Shown here piece after piece: positions 50,601 to 59,111 of a DNA stretch of 64,000 nucleotides (the first letter of the stretch is position 1; each line of letters begins with the position of its first letter). The stretch is from NCBI GenBank assembly GCA_030522415.1, contig CM060127.1:3575422-3639421 (forward strand), given 5' to 3'. The stretch comes from Channallabes apus (taxonomy: Eukaryota > Chordata > Actinopteri > Siluriformes > Clariidae). A program made the translations under genes and the position numbers. Under the pieces are notes generated by a model. It did no database searches and had not been told where the DNA came from. It was given only the letters and a program-made list of their open reading frames with translations.

Positions 50601-53297
50601 CAGGAATAATATACAAGAAAACATCATAGAAATGCAGATATCATCTAATCTCAAACAAACTTGATCTCAAATGGCGTGGCCATGAGATCATTGCAATAAA
50701 CTTTGTATAAAAGCTACAATTTCTTTTACAGATATATATCTTTTACACACTCTATTAATACTTATAGAGCCTAAGCCCCGCCCACTACTCACTGAGGGAA
50801 AGCGGAGTGCTGGGATTGGAGCGTTGTTTTCAGATGAAGCTTCTGTGGGTGGAGCTTCAACGACTGGCGCGTCTGTGTTCTTCAACTCAGTGGGTGGGGC
50901 TTTGGATGTGGGGGTGGAGCTTGGTGTGGAGCACAAAGCCTCAGGCAGCTCTTGGAGGCCGGATGGACTGAGGTAGCCGTCCGTTTCACAATCCGCTACC
51001 AGGGATACCAGGAAACAATTACTACGGGTAAAGGAACAACTAGACTGGATACGATTATAAAAAATGTAAAAGTTGTGATTAAATATAACCGCAAAAATCA
51101 CATGAAAACAGCAGGATGTGGAAGTGTAAGAAATTTGGAATACACACAAAGGAGAATGGCACTTCACTTCAAGAAAGTCTGCATGTAGTCAAAATTACAT
51201 AAAAACAAAAACGTAATTCATAGAAATGTATGGCTGAAATATTTATTTGTATTTTTATGCTTTATTCAAGGATCATAAGGAAAGTTCTTTACCATATATG
51301 GCAATTTGGGGGCGTTTCATTATGCAAAAGCAGGGCACGTTAGTACAGTATGTGTAGGATTGATCAACGGTCATATGAGGTGCCGTATAGGGCTTAAATC
51401 AAACTTCACTCAACCGCACACACAAGTATGAATTTCAGTACTATTCACGATAAGGAGTTCATGATTGTCGTTCCTTTGATGATTAAACTCACAAAGATAA
51501 TCAGGTAAAAGTGTGCCTGTGCTCCATACCTGGTACTTTGATTACAAGTGACTGAAAGGTTAAAGTTTGAAAGGTGCACTGGACTTACACGTGGCGGAGG
51601 AGTAGCAGGCTTGGTGGATGTTGTAGTGCGGCTGATGCTCTGCGTCCAGTTCCTCTGGCTCGGTGGTGAAGCTGGCGTTAATCCCGGAGTCCATAGAGCT
51701 GTTAGCGGTGGACAGGAGCGGTGCGGAGACGGTCACGGTGGGGGTCATCGGGACCGTGCTGAACACACCGCTCTCTGCTGACATCTGCAGCTGAAGAGGC
51801 GGGAGGTTCGACACGGGAGGGTCCGACTCAGGAACGGACTCGGGTTCCTCCTCGATGACTGCGTCCTGGCGCCTCCTCTGCTCCTCGTCTGCAAGCCGGC
51901 GGAGCTTCTCCCGCTGCCGCTTGATGGCGGTGACACGGTCACGGATGGCTTTGGCCACCAGCTTGTAGTCAGCGTCACACACAAAACCAAGCACCACCTA
52001 AAGCGGAGACGGACAGAAAGAGAGTGAATTCTGAACTGATGACGAAGCAGTGAACCTCCTCAGATGAGCAGGAACGATTAAGAGTCCAATCACTCGGGCT
52101 ACTAAATAAAAAGTCCCTGAATAAGGAATCCTTCAGTTTACTCAATACAAGCTTCTCATTTCAGACAGCATCACACACTTTCAGCTTTTAAGGGCTCTTA
52201 TTGAGCTGTGACTGTTCACCTCTGGATTGCTGCTGGCCAAACTGATTAGATTGGACCAACCGAGGTCAAAGGTCAAGAGTGTCATGTTGCAGGTCATGTT
52301 TATGAAGCCTTTTTTTATAATCACGGTGTCAGGTCGGTCATCGTAAACAACATCAAATTCATTCACACCCTATCGACAGTAATAGTGTATAATATAGATA
52401 ATCACATTTTTAATGATGATTATAATTTTTCCTTACCTTAATTAATTAAAGCAAAAATTAGAAGGTAAATATCAAAATATTAAAGTATTTTGACATTTGA
52501 CAAGTATAGTACATTTAAAGTATTTTGCTCAATAATTTATGTAATTCTGAAAATGTTTTTGCTAACATATAATGTAAAATAAATTGATTAAAAAAATAAT
52601 TCATTAATATACATAGAACTACTCTCATAATTATACACTTAAAATTATAAATAAATATATAAACATAACTAAACACAATTACAAACAATCTAACTGCAAC
52701 AATAATGCTAGTAATGATAATGAAGGAAATAAATTAATAATAATTAATTAATATTGATTCATTAATAATTACATATTTAATGTAATTACATTAATAATAA
52801 TTACATTAATAATGATTGTTAATAATTACTGTAGTTAATAAAATGGTTAAGAATCCATTCAATTTAAAAGTTTCAAAATCCCAGGACCTGAGAGTGTATA
52901 CAATATTAAGCTTTAATGTTAAATTGTACATTGTTATACCTGTACATTGTTAAATTTCCATTTGCCAATGTACAGGTATAAGGGTGAGGGTATTCCTAAA
53001 CATGACCATGTGAAATACACAGCTCTATAAGTTCTTCATCAGGGAAGGAGCGAATGATCTCACCATCTCCTGGGCCACCTCCTCGGGGACGTCCTTGTAG
53101 AGCTCGAACAGGAACTCGATGGCGTTGTTGTCCTTGTACTTGCCGTGGAGCTTCTTGGTGTCGTCCATCCGGAGCCAGAGCTTCAGGCCGGACTTCACCA
53201 TGTCGTCCTCTTCGGCCAGCTCCACATGGACGCCGTTGTTCTCCTGGAAGAATGGATGCTCTAACAGGTCCTGGATGGTGTACCTGACCAATGAGAG

Positions 53298-53333
<36 letters not shown>

Positions 53334-55119
53334 TATTGTTCATTTTATTCATTCATTCATTCATTCATCTTCTATACCGCTTTATCCTGTATTTAGGGTC
53401 GCGGGGACCTGGAGCCTATCCCAGAAGTACACCCTGGACAGCGTGCCAATCCATCGCAGAGCACACACACACACACACACGCATTCACACACTATGGTCA
53501 ATTTTGGGAACGCCAATTAGCCTAACCTGCATGTCTTTGGACTGTGGGAGGAAACCGGAGTACCCGGAGGAAACCCACCAAGCACGGGGAGAACATGCAA
53601 ACTCCATGCACACAGAGACGGGAATCGAGCCTGACCGGGAATCAAACCCGGACCCTGGAGGTGCAAGGCGACAGTGCTAACCACTACACCACCGTGCCGC
53701 CCTTGTTCATTTTAATTCGAGAAATGTTTCAAGCCAAATTCCACCAGTTGTCATAAAAGTGTTTTCACTCAATGATGTTCTCAGGGACAATGCTATAACA
53801 AAGTCTCTGTCTCTGAGTCAAGGATGAGAGTCAGATGGAAGAGGAAAGTTACACACTCTGTAGGAGAAGTGACAAGGCTCTCGGTTCCAGTGTAAGACAG
53901 CTCACAGGATCACAAGATAAGATCATAAAATCATAGGAATTCACATGAACCAGCTTGTATTAAAAATTAAGAAACGTTAAACATACTGTAGTGTAAAAGC
54001 ACCCTGCTTTCCTTGATTTTTTAAACAATTGAGTTTTGCAATTAAACCTAAATATATTCTGTTAACTGGGTTGTTAATGGGATTAAATAGAGCAATGGTA
54101 CAAGAGTTTGCTTTCATGTATAAAAAATTGTGATCGTGAATTTTCATGCCTGAACAAAACCGAACTCTCGTCTGAACCCAGGCCGCAGACTTGCTGGCTA
54201 ATCTACAGAATCTACAGGGCAAGACCATGCAAAAATACCCATAATTCACAGAATTCTTACTGAACCATTCAGATACACTACAAACTAAACTAAGCAACTC
54301 CATCTGCTTATACTAACTGAACTTTGATTTCATTACCATACTTACGTATATTTTTCAAGTCTCTGCACTTTACTTGCGTAGTTTTATTAGTGGATGCTTT
54401 TTACTTTTACTCCACTACATCGTACAGCAAATATCTGTACTTTATACTTCACTACATTTCTGCATGACATTACATTATATAACTACATTTGAAGCGTGTT
54501 AAACGTGTTAACGCACCTGCTGAATATTAAATGTAGTTGTAGCAGGTGTTTGAAATCAGAAGCAAGGATGAATTCGACTCTTTTTACTAACTATTTTATG
54601 AGAAACATTTTTGATGTGACTTTAGCACTATTAGCACTCCAGGGTTCCGAGTTTGAATTTAGCCTCTGATCCATGTTCTCCTAGTGCTGGGTTTCCTCCT
54701 ACAGCTCAGTTTCCCAATTACCCACAGTGTGCATGAGTGTGTGCTCTACCCACACATCTGGCTAACCCAAGTAAGATCCAGGTAATATGTTCACTTTGGG
54801 TTAAGGTGAGTGTGAGTCACATGACTATTTTTAGCTCCTGGTGCTTCACCAAGAAACAGGAATATCAGCTTGAGCTGCTTCCCCACCTTTAGAGCTCATT
54901 GCTTAAATGTCAAACTAGAATCTACACTAACTATTTATTACACCATCACTAAGATGTACATCCCAGCTGTAAGGCATCACCCTGATGTGCATGGACATGA
55001 ACATGGGTAGATGTGAGATGGTGTTTTTACCTCTCATGCTTGTTCATGCGGATGCAGCCCTCGATGATCTCCTTCAGCTCCGGGACTTTCACTTTGAAAA
55101 AACTGTCTGGCTTTATGCC
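35887..55119 (-). CDS. wnk4: wnk4, WNK lysine-deficient protein kinase 4 (partial, 5' exons off window)
   Basis: Sixteen exons on the minus strand join in consistent phase into 1,125 codons. The product is a cytosolic Ser/Thr kinase that, in vertebrates, phosphorylates SPAK/OSR1 and so controls NCC/NKCC/KCC cation-chloride cotransporters. Visible parts in order (residues counted from the first codon in the window): end of the kinase C-lobe (1-50), PF2-like domain (about 50-105), KREK-type basic helix (about 125-140), acidic degron (about 216-226), [10 protein letters not shown] block (about 240), second globular block with VVECQLQT and NEFILPSE (378-475), Pro/Gln-rich region (576-838), RFLV motif (about 875), [20 protein letters not shown] coiled coil (about 1026-1050), and RRLS, RRNS and RKNS phosphosites. 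ALGxVCxADY-like, [16 protein letters not shown] and [21 protein letters not shown] segments match WNK4 as I know it better than WNK1-3. The catalytic core, including the Cys that replaces the usual lysine, is outside the window. The choice between teleost wnk4 paralogues is open. Confidence 0.9.
36068..36159 (-). CDS. wnk4: wnk4 penultimate exon: C-terminal tail
   Basis: 92-nt exon (phase 1 in, 0 out if the gtacgc donor at 36,062-36,067 is used). It encodes [20 protein letters not shown] then [11 protein letters not shown], the counterpart of the very end of WNK4. The third phosphosite is RKNS here rather than RRNS. If unspliced, the frame would run about 50 codons through a CA repeat, which is unlikely to be the native tail. 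Confidence 0.8.
36353..36437. repeat. (GT)n in wnk4 intron, abutting a donor
   Basis: GT runs on plus, that is CA on the gene strand, beginning about 6 nt after the donor of the 36,443-36,648 exon. Confidence 0.95.
36443..36648 (-). CDS. wnk4: wnk4 exon: coiled coil and phosphosites
   Basis: 206-nt exon (phase 2 in, 1 out). It encodes [39 protein letters not shown], then [24 protein letters not shown] and RRNS are basophilic kinase sites known in WNK4 (PKA/PKC/SGK class). The donor gtaata is followed at once by a CA tract on the gene strand. A 58-bp part of this exon recurs at 35,264-35,321. Confidence 0.93.
36794..37271 (-). CDS. wnk4: wnk4 exon: RFxV motif, acidic tract, coiled-coil start
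   Basis: 478-nt exon (phase 1 in, 2 out). It opens [16 protein letters not shown]; the RFLV at 37,234-37,245 is an RFxV docking motif of the kind bound by SPAK/OSR1 CCT domains. A Ser/Thr-rich stretch and a run of Glu follow, then [20 protein letters not shown] and [12 protein letters not shown], matching the WNK4 C-terminal region. Confidence 0.93.
37234..37245 (-). other. wnk4: RFxV (RFLV) docking motif in wnk4
   Basis: Arg-Phe-Leu-Val in the context [10 protein letters not shown]. RFxV/I peptides dock the conserved C-terminal domains of SPAK and OSR1. Mammalian WNK4 has a comparable GRFQVT near the same place. Confidence 0.8.
37849..37863. repeat. poly(C) run in wnk4 intron
   Basis: About 15 C in a row beside a pyrimidine-rich tetranucleotide stretch. 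Confidence 0.9.
37941..38025 (-). CDS. wnk4: wnk4 short linker exon
   Basis: 85-nt exon (phase 0 in, 1 out) encoding [20 protein letters not shown] then EKPAPVSE. The acceptor ctcag is above 38,025, only about 14 nt from a GT microsatellite on the gene strand. The donor gtaaga is below 37,941. Confidence 0.8.
38039..38078. repeat. (CA)n upstream of a wnk4 acceptor
   Basis: GT on the gene strand, ending about 14 nt before the acceptor of the 37,941-38,025 exon. Confidence 0.95.
38329..38379. repeat. (CA)n downstream of a wnk4 donor
   Basis: GT on the gene strand, starting about 20 nt after the donor of the 38,400-39,187 exon. Interrupted by two CG steps. Confidence 0.95.
38400..39187 (-). 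CDS. wnk4: wnk4 large Pro/Gln-rich exon
   Basis: 788-nt exon (phase 1 in, 0 out). It starts [20 protein letters not shown] and is rich in Pro, Gln and Tyr. Near its middle is a hydrophobic [18 protein letters not shown] segment that resembles the LLSLASAFSLA-type stretch of WNK4. It ends in a Ser tract and STAPQDP. The region is predicted to be disordered. The donor gtgagt is at 38,394-38,399, followed within 20 nt by a GT tract. Confidence 0.88.
39392..40771 (-). mobile_element. Tc1-like transposon in wnk4 intron, defective
   Basis: Flanked by TA (39,390-39,391 and 40,772-40,773). It has 176-bp inverted ends (39,392-39,567 and 40,596-40,771) differing at only a few bases. A second internal copy of the ttagcatat motif on each side gives the IR/DR arrangement of fish Tc1 elements. 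The transposase is on the minus strand: an HTH part at 40,038-40,439 ([20 protein letters not shown]) and a DDE part at 39,592-40,053 ([39 protein letters not shown]). The segment that should hold the first catalytic Asp and the C-terminal end are deleted, so it cannot be active by itself. Confidence 0.93.
40940..40985. repeat. (CA)n microsatellite in wnk4 intron
   Basis: Perfect CA run just beyond the Tc1-like element. Confidence 0.95.
41285..41375 (+). mobile_element. Solo end of the mariner family in wnk4 intron
   Basis: The stretch ttcaagtcaaagcgggactt and ttgattgcgcag matches the terminus of the 23.9-kb mariner copy. Nothing else of the element remains. Confidence 0.6.
41645..41700. repeat. 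(GATA/GACA)n microsatellite
   Basis: Tetranucleotide run next to the donor of duplicated exon copy B. Confidence 0.9.
41709..41837 (-). CDS. wnk4: wnk4 duplicated exon, copy B
   Basis: 129-nt exon with phase 1 at both ends. It encodes [20 protein letters not shown], then DFYLDSD...[13 protein letters not shown]. This is a tandem paralogue of copy A with the same tag|AT entry and TCAG|gta exit. The intron that follows on the gene strand contains a GATA tetranucleotide repeat and, further on, a Tc1-like element. Confidence 0.82.
41990..42109 (-). CDS. wnk4: wnk4 duplicated exon, copy A
   Basis: 120-nt exon with phase 1 at both ends. It encodes [20 protein letters not shown], then LDPD...[13 protein letters not shown]. 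It closely resembles the next exon (copy B, 152 bp further on); about 25 of 35 aligned residues match from VT to the end. Splicing in either or both copies keeps frame. Acceptor ttag, donor gtatct. I do not recall an equivalent in mammalian WNK4. Confidence 0.82.
42372..42426 (-). CDS. wnk4: wnk4 short linker exon
   Basis: 55-nt exon (phase 0 in, 1 out) encoding [18 protein letters not shown]. The acceptor ttttgcag is above 42,426 and the donor gtaaag below 42,372. The boundaries come from splice signals and phase, since the stretch is unremarkable otherwise. Confidence 0.78.
42876..43049 (-). CDS. wnk4: wnk4 exon: second PF2-like block, part 2
   Basis: 174-nt exon in phase 0 on both sides. 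It encodes [33 protein letters not shown], and then a linker ending [13 protein letters not shown] and RxRxII match the WNK family. The donor gtgtgt is at 42,870-42,875. Confidence 0.92.
43282..43398 (-). CDS. wnk4: wnk4 exon: second PF2-like block, part 1
   Basis: 117-nt exon in phase 0 on both sides. It encodes [20 protein letters not shown] then [19 protein letters not shown], a strongly conserved WNK segment. The acceptor cacag is above 43,398 and the donor gtgagc below 43,282. Confidence 0.93.
43430..43880. repeat. Degenerate minisatellite (gtgagacacaa-like unit), part 1
   Basis: About 9-12 bp units such as gtgagacacaa repeat imperfectly. The array resumes at 49,250 after the LINE. Confidence 0.85.
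44008..45027 (+). pseudogene. LINE ORF1 with one in-frame stop
   Basis: An RNA-binding ORF1 protein of about 340 codons. A coiled coil ([20 protein letters not shown]) leads to an RRM-like part ([15 protein letters not shown]) and a C-terminal domain ([20 protein letters not shown]). A single TGA at 44,491-44,493 interrupts it. The frame continues unchanged after the stop ([20 protein letters not shown]), and TGA for CGA by CpG decay is likely. Confidence 0.88.
45572..46577 (+). pseudogene. LINE ORF2 endonuclease part, frameshifted
   Basis: An APE-type endonuclease with [44 protein letters not shown], then after a frameshift near 46,080 [12 protein letters not shown] and [12 protein letters not shown]. 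All catalytic motifs are visible, but in two frames. The frame ends at 46,577 where a large piece before the RT is missing. Confidence 0.88.
46622..48239 (+). pseudogene. LINE ORF2 reverse transcriptase part, broken
   Basis: RT blocks [60 protein letters not shown] and the catalytic [12 protein letters not shown] (46,740-47,323). A break near 47,300 follows, and then [18 protein letters not shown] and [20 protein letters not shown] to 48,239. The YRPISLLN motif ahead of block 1 is deleted. A further Trp/Cys-rich C-terminal stretch reads in shifted frames to about 48,880. Confidence 0.88.
49250..49415. repeat. Degenerate minisatellite, part 2
   Basis: Same gtgagacacaa-like unit as 43,430-43,880; the two halves are separated by the LINE. 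Confidence 0.8.
49498..49633 (-). CDS. wnk4: wnk4 exon: SGLSDGNEG and basic cluster
   Basis: 136-nt exon (phase 2 in, 0 out) encoding [15 protein letters not shown], a Lys/Arg-rich stretch and ARSRLRITG, which leads into the next globular block ([11 protein letters not shown]). Acceptor aacag lies above 49,633 and donor gtacga below 49,498. The following 6.1-kb intron holds the L1-type LINE. Confidence 0.88.
50518..50591 (-). CDS. wnk4: wnk4 small linker exon
   Basis: 74-nt exon (phase 0 in, 2 out) encoding [20 protein letters not shown] then SPVDR/S. It is too short to appear as a long open frame. It was placed by a tag acceptor above 50,591, a cag|gtaacc donor at 50,518, and phase agreement on both sides. 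Confidence 0.82.
50793..50995 (-). CDS. wnk4: wnk4 exon: [10 protein letters not shown] linker
   Basis: 203-nt exon (phase 1 in, 0 out). It encodes [13 protein letters not shown], conserved in WNK4, then a low-complexity Pro/Thr/Ser linker ending ALRFPS. Joined to the next exon this reads RFPSSIAVSQ. The acceptor gtag is just above 50,995 and the donor gtgagt is at 50,787-50,792. Confidence 0.88.
51589..51997 (-). CDS. wnk4: wnk4 exon: basic helix and acidic degron
   Basis: 409-nt exon (phase 0 in, 1 out). It begins [20 protein letters not shown], continues with [15 protein letters not shown] and an Arg/Glu-rich helix, and ends with an acidic [11 protein letters not shown] motif (51,629-51,661) followed by CYSSAT. 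The acidic motif sits where WNK4 has its KLHL3-CUL3 recognition degron. The donor gtaagt is at 51,583-51,588. Confidence 0.92.
51629..51661 (-). other. wnk4: Acidic KLHL3-type degron in wnk4
   Basis: Encodes [11 protein letters not shown]. In mammals the equivalent acidic motif of WNK4 binds the KLHL3-CUL3 ubiquitin ligase, and missense changes there cause familial hyperkalaemic hypertension. The charge pattern is kept, with one residue fewer than I recall for the human motif. Confidence 0.75.
52385..52900. other. AT-rich wnk4 intron segment
   Basis: Nearly all A/T with attaata repeats. A small hairpin with arms gttatacctgtacattg / caatgtacaggtata lies at about 52,933-52,982 just beyond it. 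Confidence 0.7.
53064..53283 (-). CDS. wnk4: wnk4 exon: kinase end plus PF2-like domain
   Basis: 220-nt exon (phase 2 in, phase 0 out) encoding [12 protein letters not shown], the HVELAEEDD signature, LKLWLRMDD and a segment ending VPEEVAQEM. This is the family's first PF2-like domain, related to the OSR1/SPAK C-terminal fold and thought to bind RFxV peptides. The donor gtgagat is at 53,057-53,063. A GT-rich tract lies about 17 nt upstream of the acceptor on the gene strand. Confidence 0.93.
53301..53330. repeat. (CA)n upstream of a wnk4 acceptor
   Basis: GT on the gene strand, ending about 17 nt before the acceptor of the 53,064-53,283 exon. Confidence 0.95.
53353..53702 (-). repeat. tRNA-derived SINE, (GAAT)-tail family, in wnk4 intron
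   Basis: The most complete copy. Minus-strand head gggcggcacggtggtgtagt and gggtccgggtttgattcc, body, and tail (gaat)5. Flanked by ttgttcatttta on both sides (about 53,336-53,348 and 53,703-53,715). It is in the same orientation as wnk4. Confidence 0.92.
54325..54485. mobile_element. Fragment related to Tol2-like hAT end
   Basis: The stretch gctttttacttttactccac and actttatacttcactacatt resembles the subterminal region of the element at 62,747. No intact ends. Confidence 0.5.
55031..55119 (-). CDS. wnk4: wnk4 exon: end of kinase domain
   Basis: 89-nt exon, entered in phase 0. It encodes [20 protein letters not shown] followed by [10 protein letters not shown], the last helices of the WNK kinase C-lobe. 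The acceptor cag lies just above 55,119 and the donor gtaaaa at 55,025-55,030. This is the most 5' exon found. The region to 64,000 holds no further kinase exon that I can recognise. Confidence 0.9.
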
Positions 55120-57385
55120 CTGCGTGTGAGACAGAGACAGGGGAGGAAGAAGAGGCGAGTTAGACATTTCTGAATGACTAAATGCATCTGTGCTTCCTGG
55201 TGTCTGAGTGTGTCAATAATAAGAATTTGAATCTAATTAAAGGAAATAATTAACAGGATACTGTAAGTCATACATTATAATTAAGCCAATCAAATGTTCT
55301 TAATCGGAGAGTGAGTAGCTTGTTATACTGTCAGTCTAAGTCTAAGTCTAAGGAGGCGTAGTCATAGTGCCTGTCAATCAATGACCTACAGTACATGATC
55401 CTTTTATTTCTGGAATATTATAACAGGTCAATTCAGTTTTCTTTGTGTAGTGCTTTTAAAAATTGTCACTATTGCAAAGCAGGTTTATAATTATGGAAAT
55501 AATATAATAATTAGCAGCTAAAGTCCAAAATCACAACATATGAGACTGAAACCGCTCTAACGACGCACACAAGCCTGTACTCCGGTGTCTCAGTCACTCT
55601 GTACATACAGTATACAGTATAACCTCTGTATATTTGCTCTTAGAAACTCACAGTCACACACACAGACACAGACACAGTCACACACACAGACACAGACACA
55701 CACACACATGTTAATCAAACAAACAACGGCTGTCATTTTGCACACCTGGTTATCTGTATATACTGTACTCTGTGTCCCTCTGTCTTTCTATCCCAGGTCC
55801 ATCACACACTCACTAACTCCTGAAGCTGATAAAATGATAACAGTAAACCTTTAAACCACATGTTTATATTAATTAATTTGTTCTTAATTTATCATTTCTA
55901 CAGCAACAGCTTTCATAGGGACTTTAAAGGGACATCTATTAAAAAAAAAAAAAAACATCTCCAGCATCTTCAGGACAGAGGAGTTTACTGGATCTGATTT
56001 TCTGTGCTATCTTCAAGAAAGAGAAAGACAAAAGAGGCTGGTGAGTGAACGGTTAAATGATTGATGCTGCTCTTAAACAATTGAGAAAGTGCTTAAAACA
56101 CTTTTCCTTAAACAGTTTATACTATCTCTATAAAAGATTCCTCTTAGCATAATGCCCTGGATGATGCAGGGATTAAATAAACACATTAGTGCCAAGGATG
56201 GCAGAGACACTTCCTGCCAGATACTTTGTGCAGGCTTTTCTTACGAGGACTATTTACACACTGAGCTGCAAGCTGCTATCTAGCATTGGTCTGCTTTTTA
56301 AGTTGGAACTGTTTCACTTTGCAAATAATGACTCTTAGTGATGGTCTCTTTCTATTTTAAGATGGAGGGGGGGGTGCTATGCGCAGGGTAGGATATGTGA
56401 TCTGGTCAGTAGTTGCACACCTACAGAGTGATCTGTGTGAAAGGTGTGCCTGATAAACTGTACATGTGATAGAGGACAAGGCTTACAACACGTACGCAGA
56501 GGACCTGTCGATTTTCCCTGCTGATTTATTGAACACCCTCCAGATCTTTTAAACTTTCATTAAAAGCTCAAAACAATACATTTGAATGCTAAAAAAACCC
56601 ACACTACTTCATGCACTAGGGCCAGTTCCTTCTGGATCTTCCGGAGATGAAGAAGCTGCATGCTGTGTATGATAAAAATACACGCTCTGGGTCAAAAGGA
56701 CATCCACTGCTCAGGAGGTTAAACAGTTACACACATACCCCTGATATCCCATGTGACTGCATGTTAACAAAGCGTGACTGGACACACATGTGGCACAGGA
56801 GGAGACTGAGAAGACTTTATTAATTTCTTAGTATCCCTTACTAACAAGGACACTAAGCAGATATTTCACCCAGGAGAGGACGGCTTTCCTTTGGGTCTGG
56901 TTTCTTTTAAGGTTTCTGCCTCATTTCCTCAGCACATGTGCCTCTGTCTTGCTCATTAAACATCTAAAGCTACATCTGGATTTCTACAAAGCTGCTTTGT
57001 CGCAATGTCTATATAGATAACCAAGTGGTTTTGCTCTTTATAGATTTTCTATTCCTTGAAAAGTACAGGTCATATATACAGTATGCAATGCTTGGAAAGG
57101 GGCTGATGCTGTCATTTGTGTAAAAGCTAAACAGAAAAGGGCTTAGAATAGAACCTTGAGGGTCACCTGGGCTCAAAAGCAGGTTCTATATTCACTGTGT
57201 TTACACACACCTTGCACAATGCAATTGTTTTTTATATAAGCTGCTGTGTATATTTATTATGTACTTTACAGTAACCAGTAGGCACCTGAGATGGGGTGAC
57301 TTGAGGTTATGGTATAGAGCTGGCACTCGCCTTTTCCAGTAAAGATGGAAGAAAACACCACCAGTTAAAACTGATAGAAAGGTAG
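55120..57385. other. wnk4 intron; no exon recognised
   Basis: Unremarkable sequence with CA/GA short runs near 55,655-55,708 and an A-run at about 55,940. I found no kinase-domain exon on the minus strand. Confidence 0.55.
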
Positions 57386-57387
57386 AA

Positions 57388-57880
57388 CATTTTCTTAGTA
57401 CACCAGAGCCAGGATCAAACTGTCTGCTTCACATCTGAAACACTAGCCTTCCAGGAACTCCTTGTGGAAATGTATTGGAGAGAGGTTAGGATTGTACAGG
57501 GGATGGGGCAACTCCGAGCCGAGTCCCTGTAATGTGCAAGATATGTTTCTGAATGATTGTGTGTACAGTTTCCACAGACAGATGTCTTCCGTCTCTTACA
57601 CAAGTTATCCATCGATTTTCAAGGATCAGGCATTCCAGTTGCTGAATGTTCATGACATTCACGACTGCAGTAGGCCCCAAGGAACCTTGGGCAGGATCGT
57701 CATTCATGAACGTACGTGCTTGTTTAAAATGTTTGCACTGTTAAAATGTTTTACTGCAGCTAGGAACCTCATCACTGTACTGTGCTTGACGTCTTCTATT
57801 AATGTCATTTGTCAATCGTTTTTACACCTTCACTCACCAGACATTCCATCACAAGTTCTTATTTGACTTGAACGCCCCTC
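57388..57880 (-). mobile_element. mariner element remnant, second copy
   Basis: Aligns along most of its length with 24,055-24,490 (tgattgtgtgtacagtttcc, gcttgacgtcttct, tttgacttgaacgcccc). The left end is missing. Confidence 0.75.
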
Positions 57881-57885
57881 TTATG

Positions 57886-59111
57886 TGATTGGCTGTTTTT
57901 ATGGGGCGGTGTTGCCACGTCTTTATTTCATAACTATTACCAGCCGATTTTTGAGTTCCTACACAAAATGCATACAACATTGGCACGTCGATATTTAGGA
58001 GATGCTAACACTGGATGAAAATCTCTCCATATGGAATCCATAATGTCAATAATGTAGAGTTAAAAAATACAAACTTTTGGAGTTTGTAAAACTGCAAACA
58101 ATGTACTCAAGTGACAATGTCACTACAGTATAAAGGCTGAAGAATCTGACAAACAGTGCAGGGTTTCACACTTCACCACTACACACGGCTGGAAAAAAGG
58201 GACAAAAAACCCACACAGTTAATGTCTCGAGTCGCCAGGATGGAAACACCAAGCTTAAAGCTGTGTTAAATTTATGAGGTGGAAAGTTTGAGCTGGAAAG
58301 AAGCATGAAAATGAAGCGAGGGCCAGCATTCTCCCGAGGCAGTACGAGTCCAAAGATGATGAGGTTGGTGTGACGTAACTGATGAGGTGTAACACGATAA
58401 GTGCCGTCTTTGCCCTTGATGTAAAATTCAGCCTTAATGTTTGACTTGTTTGAACTTGGCACATGTCCTTACTCTTTAAGATATTCCTTTACGATAACGT
58501 ATGACTTATTTGTTCATACACAAAATTAAAAGTCATGAAAATATTCTTATCCTTGTGATAAGCTTGCTAAACATACTCACACTTTCATGTCACTTTAACA
58601 TCAGGAAACTTCTAAAGCTCCCAAGGGTCAAACCCTCCAGCTATTTAAAAGTATTATGCCCTTTCTCCTGGACAGGGGGCAGGATGTTTTTGCAGGTATG
58701 ACAGTCCCCTGAATGTCCCATGCTTCTGAGAAGTGTAAGTGAGAAGTGTTTATGCAACCATAGCAGCCCAGTGCTACTTAATCAGATAATGGATAACTTT
58801 CAAACATCTGCCAGCAGCGGCAGAGCGAAAAGCAGAAACAAGAGCAGCCAGCCGTCTCACGGTTTTCAGTTCCCTGCGTCAAACGCTGAGCCACAAGCAC
58901 TGGCCCGAACAATATGACGGATATTCCTGGGGTTTGAGGTTTATGTAGGAGTGTGTTCTACGAAAGCTGATTTGTTGACTCCAGAGCCCTGTGGCTACTA
59001 AGAGAGAGGGCCAGCTTCATCTTTCACTCTTCCTGCCTCCTACATTTTTTTTTTCATCTAATCACTTTGAGCGCCTGGCACAGGTTCAGTACAGCAGCAC
59101 AGCTGAACTGA
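57886..59111. other. wnk4 intron; no exon recognised
   Basis: A minus-strand frame of 98 codons (58,166-58,462) has no recognisable domain. No repeat boundary seen. Confidence 0.5.

Noticed and set aside
58166..58462. 98-codon minus-strand frame as a missing wnk4 exon
   Set aside because: It has no WNK kinase motif (no HRDLKCDN, no DLGLA) and lacks convincing splice signals.
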